DNA from: Hymenoscyphus infarciens
Lineage: Eukaryota > Ascomycota > Leotiomycetes > Helotiales > Helotiaceae
NCBI GenBank assembly: GCA_001414345.1
Contig: LLCB01000325.1
Coordinates: 1 to 62,724, forward strand
Direction: 5' to 3'
Length of the DNA stretch: 62,724 nucleotides
Shown piece by piece: positions 58,542 through 62,724 of this stretch (its first letter is position 1; every line of letters begins with the position of its first letter). A program made the position numbers and the translations under genes. The notes under the pieces were generated by a model that did not search any database, was not told where the DNA came from, and saw only the letters and a list, made by a program, of their open reading frames with translations.

Positions 58542-60770
58542 TTTACTGTTGATGTGTATCAGATGGGGAGTATGTAACAATTAGTGTTGCGATATTTACA
58601 ATGAAAAAAGTGGTCAGGACTTCGGTTCGAGTGGTCGAATGCGGAAATACGATTGTTCGCGATTACTTATTTTCTTAAAGAGCGGGCAGTGCGTTTATAT
58701 CTAAGCACTCTCATTGTCGTCCGAAAGAAAGGACTTCTACGATGCAATAAAATAAAGACCTTCTTTGAACGAATACCGCGAATGCTAAAAATATCCTCTT
58801 GTAGTATTTTGTACTCTCTATTTCCTTTGAGAGCTTTGTGGAGTAGACAATCAGTCAATGAAAGTTTCATTGTTATTCACGCCATTTCTTATTCACGTAC
58901 TGATATCTAGACATGATACTAAATTTTATGCTCGCCTAATTTACAACCCTCCCCTTTTTCTCAAAAAGTAAACATACATTTAGAGAAAGCTTCGTCAAGC
59001 TCACTCCATCCACATGTCTTAACCAAGACCTAGAAGTCTAAAAATAGAAAAACGTGAGACGATTCAAGTCAGGACAGCCAATCAATGACTTTCCACGTGC
59101 TATAAAAGCATTTTGTTGCACATCGCACCAGTAGAATTCTACCAAGGTGTTTGTTTGGCTCGAAGCCCGGGATCGAATTTCCCAATTGCGCCCACCCTGT
59201 AAGGTCGATAAAAAGGCGATTTTGACACCCCCGTCAAAGCAACAGAATCATGTACTACTTCGTAATATATAGTTAAATTTAAATGAATTAGAGCTAGGAG
59301 AACATCTCTGGATTTTTTTTTATAAATATTTTTATAACGTCTTTTTCAGATTAGGTTTATCGGCCTATAAGCTATCTAAGAGAAAAGTACAACGCCCGAC
59401 TTAGGATTCGACCACGGTTATACTTACGGTTTCTAATCGCACACAATTTTAAAAGAAAATTGGAATAATTAACTTTCCTAGAATTGCTGATTTGTTGATA
59501 TACGACCCGGAACGCATCCAACATATAGATACTTTTAACTCGAAAATACCAAGTTTCTATAAAGGCTACTTATAACCTCTTGCTCTCTATATAGAAACTT
59601 ATAAACACGCAGCCTCTTATAATTTAAATCGAAACCTCATTGTCTCACAGAGTCAAAGATAAGAAAAAACTAGAAAATAGAAATATAAAGAAAGTTAGCT
59701 CTTCTACTTAACTTTTCGCTTATCCGAGCTTTTCAAACAAACTTATTTTTATAACAAACCTCGGAGCTAAAACCACATGTCCAAAGTGATACACCACCAA
59801 CGATATCTCACCAACTAATCACATGTAAACCACGTGATAAAATCTCATCTCGTGGTACATTCTAATAGAACTCTAATAGAACTCACTCTAATTTCCTACC
59901 ATCCTGACCAATTGACCATCGGTCTCCGGTTTAAATGACAAGCTACTATTTTACAACTCACAAGTGACTCCTCAATCAAACTTAAACCACACAGTCAAAT
60001 TAAAACCTAAAGAATGATTTTCGTACAAAAAACCAATGACCAACCATCCTTCACCTCTCCCACCACACTCCAAACACCACCAACAAGCGCGCGGTTAAAC
60101 TCACCCACCCCCTCCTCCCACCCACATGAAACCACACCCTCTTTTCCATCTTCCATCTTCCTCATCCCATCCCATCTCCATATCCATCTCTATATCTATC
60201 TCTATATCCATCTACACAAAAGAAAAAATCTCAACCCATTTAGAACAAGATAATAAAATACAACCACCAAACATACCAACAACAAAAAAAGACTTAAACA
60301 ACCAACCAACACCCCCGTAACTAAAATCCAAGTTTTTATTTCAATTTACTCCAGAAAAGATTCAAGTGAATTTGACATGTTCCAGTAGCTAGCTAGGTAG
60401 CCAATGAAATGTTCAGACGATCAACTACTTGTATCCCCAAACTTTCACACCTGTTTTTTTTTTTCAGCCCGACGTCACGCGCAAGAAATTCGATGGCGAG
60501 GGAAGGAAGGAATCCAAGTTTAAAGAGAGAGAGAGAGAGAGAGAGAGAGGATAATTGTAGGTTTCAAGTCCCCAAGTCCCCCAAGTCAGCGAGACACCTA
60601 GGTATGGAAAGTCTCGTTTCGTTTCGTTTCACCCTCGTAAAACCCGTGCCATACGATAAGTTCTAGACCCCGGATAGTTCGCAAAAAGAAAAGGAACCTC
60701 GAGACCAAAGCGCTCATAGAAGAATTAGGATATAAGAGGCGGCGGTTGACAGTTTGGGCCTCTGGCGCTA
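58542..60770. other. Intergenic region (2.2 kb)
   Basis: Contains the upstream region of the membrane-protein gene. AT content rises at 59270-59760. Short pyrimidine-rich repeats (CCATCTCTATAT-type) lie at 60175-60225 and an (AG) tract at 60524. No gene was recognised; frames at 60014-60320 come from these repeats. Confidence 0.45.
60524..60549. repeat. (AG)n microsatellite
   Basis: About thirteen uninterrupted AG units. Confidence 0.9.
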
Positions 60771-60832
60771 GCCCTGATCCAGCCCTAGCCCTATGCTAAG
60801 AGCGCTAAGTCTTAGCCCTAACCCTACCCTAA
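60771..60832. repeat. Degenerate CCCTAA-like cluster
   Basis: Contains AGCCCTAGCCCTATGC and, after 15 bp, TTAGCCCTAACCCTACCCTA. These are five to six units close to CCCTAA, the complement of the usual fungal telomere repeat TTAGGG. It stands exactly where normal DNA passes into the AT-rich tract. It may be an internal telomere-like remnant or a transposon end. Confidence 0.5.
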
Positions 60833-61452
60833 AACTACCTATTTATATATACTCCCTTTTATATATAATCTATTAAAATAATACTACTCTACTATATACT
60901 AATCTGTATATATCTAAAGAGTAAGTAATTACGTATCTAATATATTTAAAATCATCTAAATTAGACTCTTTTTGGTAGCGCTGTTGTAATCTAAAGTACT
61001 ACGTGTAAATACGATCTATGAGAAGCTACTTATGTACTAATATCTTAAGGCTGGCGATAGCTCTCTATTAATACTACTTCTCTAAAAGAGCTTTAAATTA
61101 GAAGATAAATCAATGTATTAATTATTTAAGCTTTAAGGAGTATTTTAATAAAAAAAGTAAGGTAAACAGGCGTGGTGGCGTTAAGTAATAAATTATTAAA
61201 AATTACGACTTTGTTAGATTAAAAGGGTCTTACTAAACCTACTACGTCTTATATACCTACGAAGTATGTCTAAAACATCTATTCTACTAAAACGCTGCCT
61301 TCTAAACTGTTAACTAGCAGGTTAGAAGCTCTCTTCCTATTAGTATAAGCTCTTATAGTATTTTTACTATATAGCGTATACGAAGCGCTCCTAGAGTAGA
61401 TAGTTAATAGTCTACTTTTATAGAACGCCTAGGTCTAAACTGTCAACCGACC

Positions 61453-61497
61453 TAGCTACGCCTCTTTAGCTACGCCTCTTTAGCTACGCCTCTTTTA
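61453..61497. repeat. Three 15-bp tandem repeats
   Basis: TAGCTACGCCTCTTT three times without change, in otherwise AT-rich DNA. Confidence 0.95.
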
Positions 61498-61541
61498 ATA
61501 CTCTAAAAGTGCTTGTTTAAGTACTAGAAAAGAGCCTCTTA

Positions 61542-62110
61542 AAAGTCTCTTAAATTAAGAGTAAATCTCTTATTTACTTATATCTCTACTAGCTAGAATA
61601 CTTTTATTTATTATATATATTACTAGCTAGAGTATTTAATATTACTATTATCTCTTAAGTAAGTATAAAAGTCTCTTAATTTAAGAGTAGAATCTCTTAA
61701 TTACTTATATCTCTACTAGCTAGATTACTTTTATAATATATATATATATATATTACTAGCTAGAGTAAGTATTATCTACTAAATAAGCTTAAAAGTCTCT
61801 TAAATTAAGAGACTATCTCTTATTTACCTATATCTCTACTAGCTAGAATACTTTTATATTTATATTATATATATATATCTATTACTAGCTAGAGTATTTA
61901 ATATTAGTAATATCTCTTAAATAAGTATAAAAGCCTCTTAATTTAAGAATAGAATCTCTTATTTATCTATATATCTACTAGCTAGAGTATATTAATATTT
62001 ATTATATATATATATTTAGCTATTTAAAGTATTTAGTATTAGTATTATTTATTTAATAAGTATAAAAGTCTCTTAAGTTAAAAGTAAATCTCTACTTTAC
62101 TTATCTATAT
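61542..62110. repeat. Tandem array of about 130-bp units
   Basis: About four and a half units start AAAAGTCTCTTAAATTAAGA near 61542, 61668, 61790, 61929 and 62065. Each continues through ATCTCTACTAGCTAGAATAC and a (TA)n run to a second ACTAGCTAGAGTA. Unit length varies (122-139 bp) mainly through the TA run. Each unit has two internal palindromes (CTTAAATTAAG and CTAGCTAG). Confidence 0.85.
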
Positions 62111-62724
62111 ACTAGCTAGTATACTTTAATTAATCTCTTTTTATTTATAAATCTCTTAAATTAAGAATTATCTTTTAAACAAAAGATTAGCTTTTTAATT
62201 AGTATTAAATTAGATTACTTTCTATATTACTTATAGAGTAAATATAAAAGTAAAAAGCTTCTAAGAGTAAGTGACTATTAAGTATATTCTAGGTATTATT
62301 ATAAAGCACTAGTATTAAAAGTAATTAAAATATTAAAATACTATCTCTTATAATACTTTGTTATATATATCTAGATCTTAAATAAGACTATTACTCTATA
62401 TAGTTAAAAGAGTATTAGGTTATTTCTTAATATTTAATAATATTTTAAATTAAAAGATAAAGCTAAATTAAGAGTATTATCTTATAATAGTCTTTTATAA
62501 GATAATTAAGAGTATTAGATATAGTAGACTATAAAGATTTAGTTAAAAGACTCTTAAATTAAGAGGCTTTACTTATATTACTAAGAAACTTACGCTTTAC
62601 TAAATATATCTCTAAGAAAGGTTACTTATAATTATAATTATATTATAAAACGTTCTCTTTTAATTATATATTATTATATATTCTAAGCTAATAAAGTAAG
62701 TAAAATCCTTTAAACGTAAGAGAG

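Larger units (their letters stand above)
60833..62724. mobile_element. AT-rich, RIP-like repeat tract running off the window
   Basis: Strongly AT-rich with the TpA excess seen in the other repeat blocks. Contains two tandem arrays, listed separately. No domain could be read in any frame, and the right end is outside the window. Element type unknown. Confidence 0.45.

Noticed and set aside
59140..59215. Possible tRNA, because of a GGGATCGAATTTCCC stem-loop resembling a T-arm
   Set aside because: The loop does not match the TTCRANY consensus on either strand, and no acceptor stem or D-arm pairs at the right distance.
60014..60320. Plus-strand frames rich in Pro, Ser and Ile
   Set aside because: They arise from pyrimidine-rich simple repeats (CCATCTCTATAT-type) and match no family.

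Overview
The window looks like a chromosome segment from a filamentous ascomycete (Pezizomycotina). The evidence is long exons with short GT..AG introns, fungal-type proteins (an Fmp27/BLTP2 homologue, RNA polymerase III Rpc53/RPC4 and an EF-hand aspartate/glutamate carrier), and gene islands alternating with very AT-rich, TpA-saturated tracts typical of repeat-induced point mutation (RIP). A leotiomycete would fit, but I cannot prove the class.

Layout. 1-1174: right end of an AT-rich repeat element made of short tandem repeats plus a strong GC-rich hairpin. 1175-11851: an island holding the large FMP27 gene (minus strand). 11852-12608: a second, complete 757-bp member of the same repeat family with terminal inverted repeats and an 8-bp target duplication. 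12.7-20.6 kb: a broken F-box gene (plus) and a four-exon gene for a GHKL-fold ATPase with a coiled-coil C-terminus (minus). 21.2-41.0 kb: a nest of transposons. 41.95-48.9 kb: a second large terminal-inverted-repeat element. 49.5-58.5 kb: three genes, all minus strand: RPC53, the mitochondrial carrier AGC1, and an unrecognised membrane protein. 60.8 kb to the end: another AT-rich repeat tract, starting with a CCCTAA-like cluster.

The transposon nest can be taken apart base by base from its target-site duplications. A small TIR element (about 974 bp) was hit near its left tip by a Ty1/copia element (21208-40023, 175-bp LTRs, TSD TTTCC). That copia element was then hit by a coding-poor LTR element (23037-26489, 351-bp LTRs, TSD TTACT), by a Mutator-like deletion derivative (27247-28317, 9-bp TSD TTAATATTA), and by a Tad/I-type LINE (31836-38337, 18-nt poly(A), 13-bp TSD). 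Removing the insertions leaves a copia element of about 7.76 kb. That is longer than the usual roughly 5 kb, because about 2 kb lies between the end of gag-pol and the 3' LTR. This extra segment carries a long ancestral reading frame on the opposite strand, tail-to-tail with gag-pol, with a Cys-rich segment and a Lys/Ser/Asn-rich tail. I regard it as the most unusual item in the window.

The host genes are ordinary single-copy cell functions (lipid transfer at membrane contacts, Pol III transcription, mitochondrial aspartate/glutamate exchange) and do not form a cluster. The GHKL ATPase next to the nest is the one host gene whose function is open. I found no tRNA, rRNA, CRISPR array or origin.
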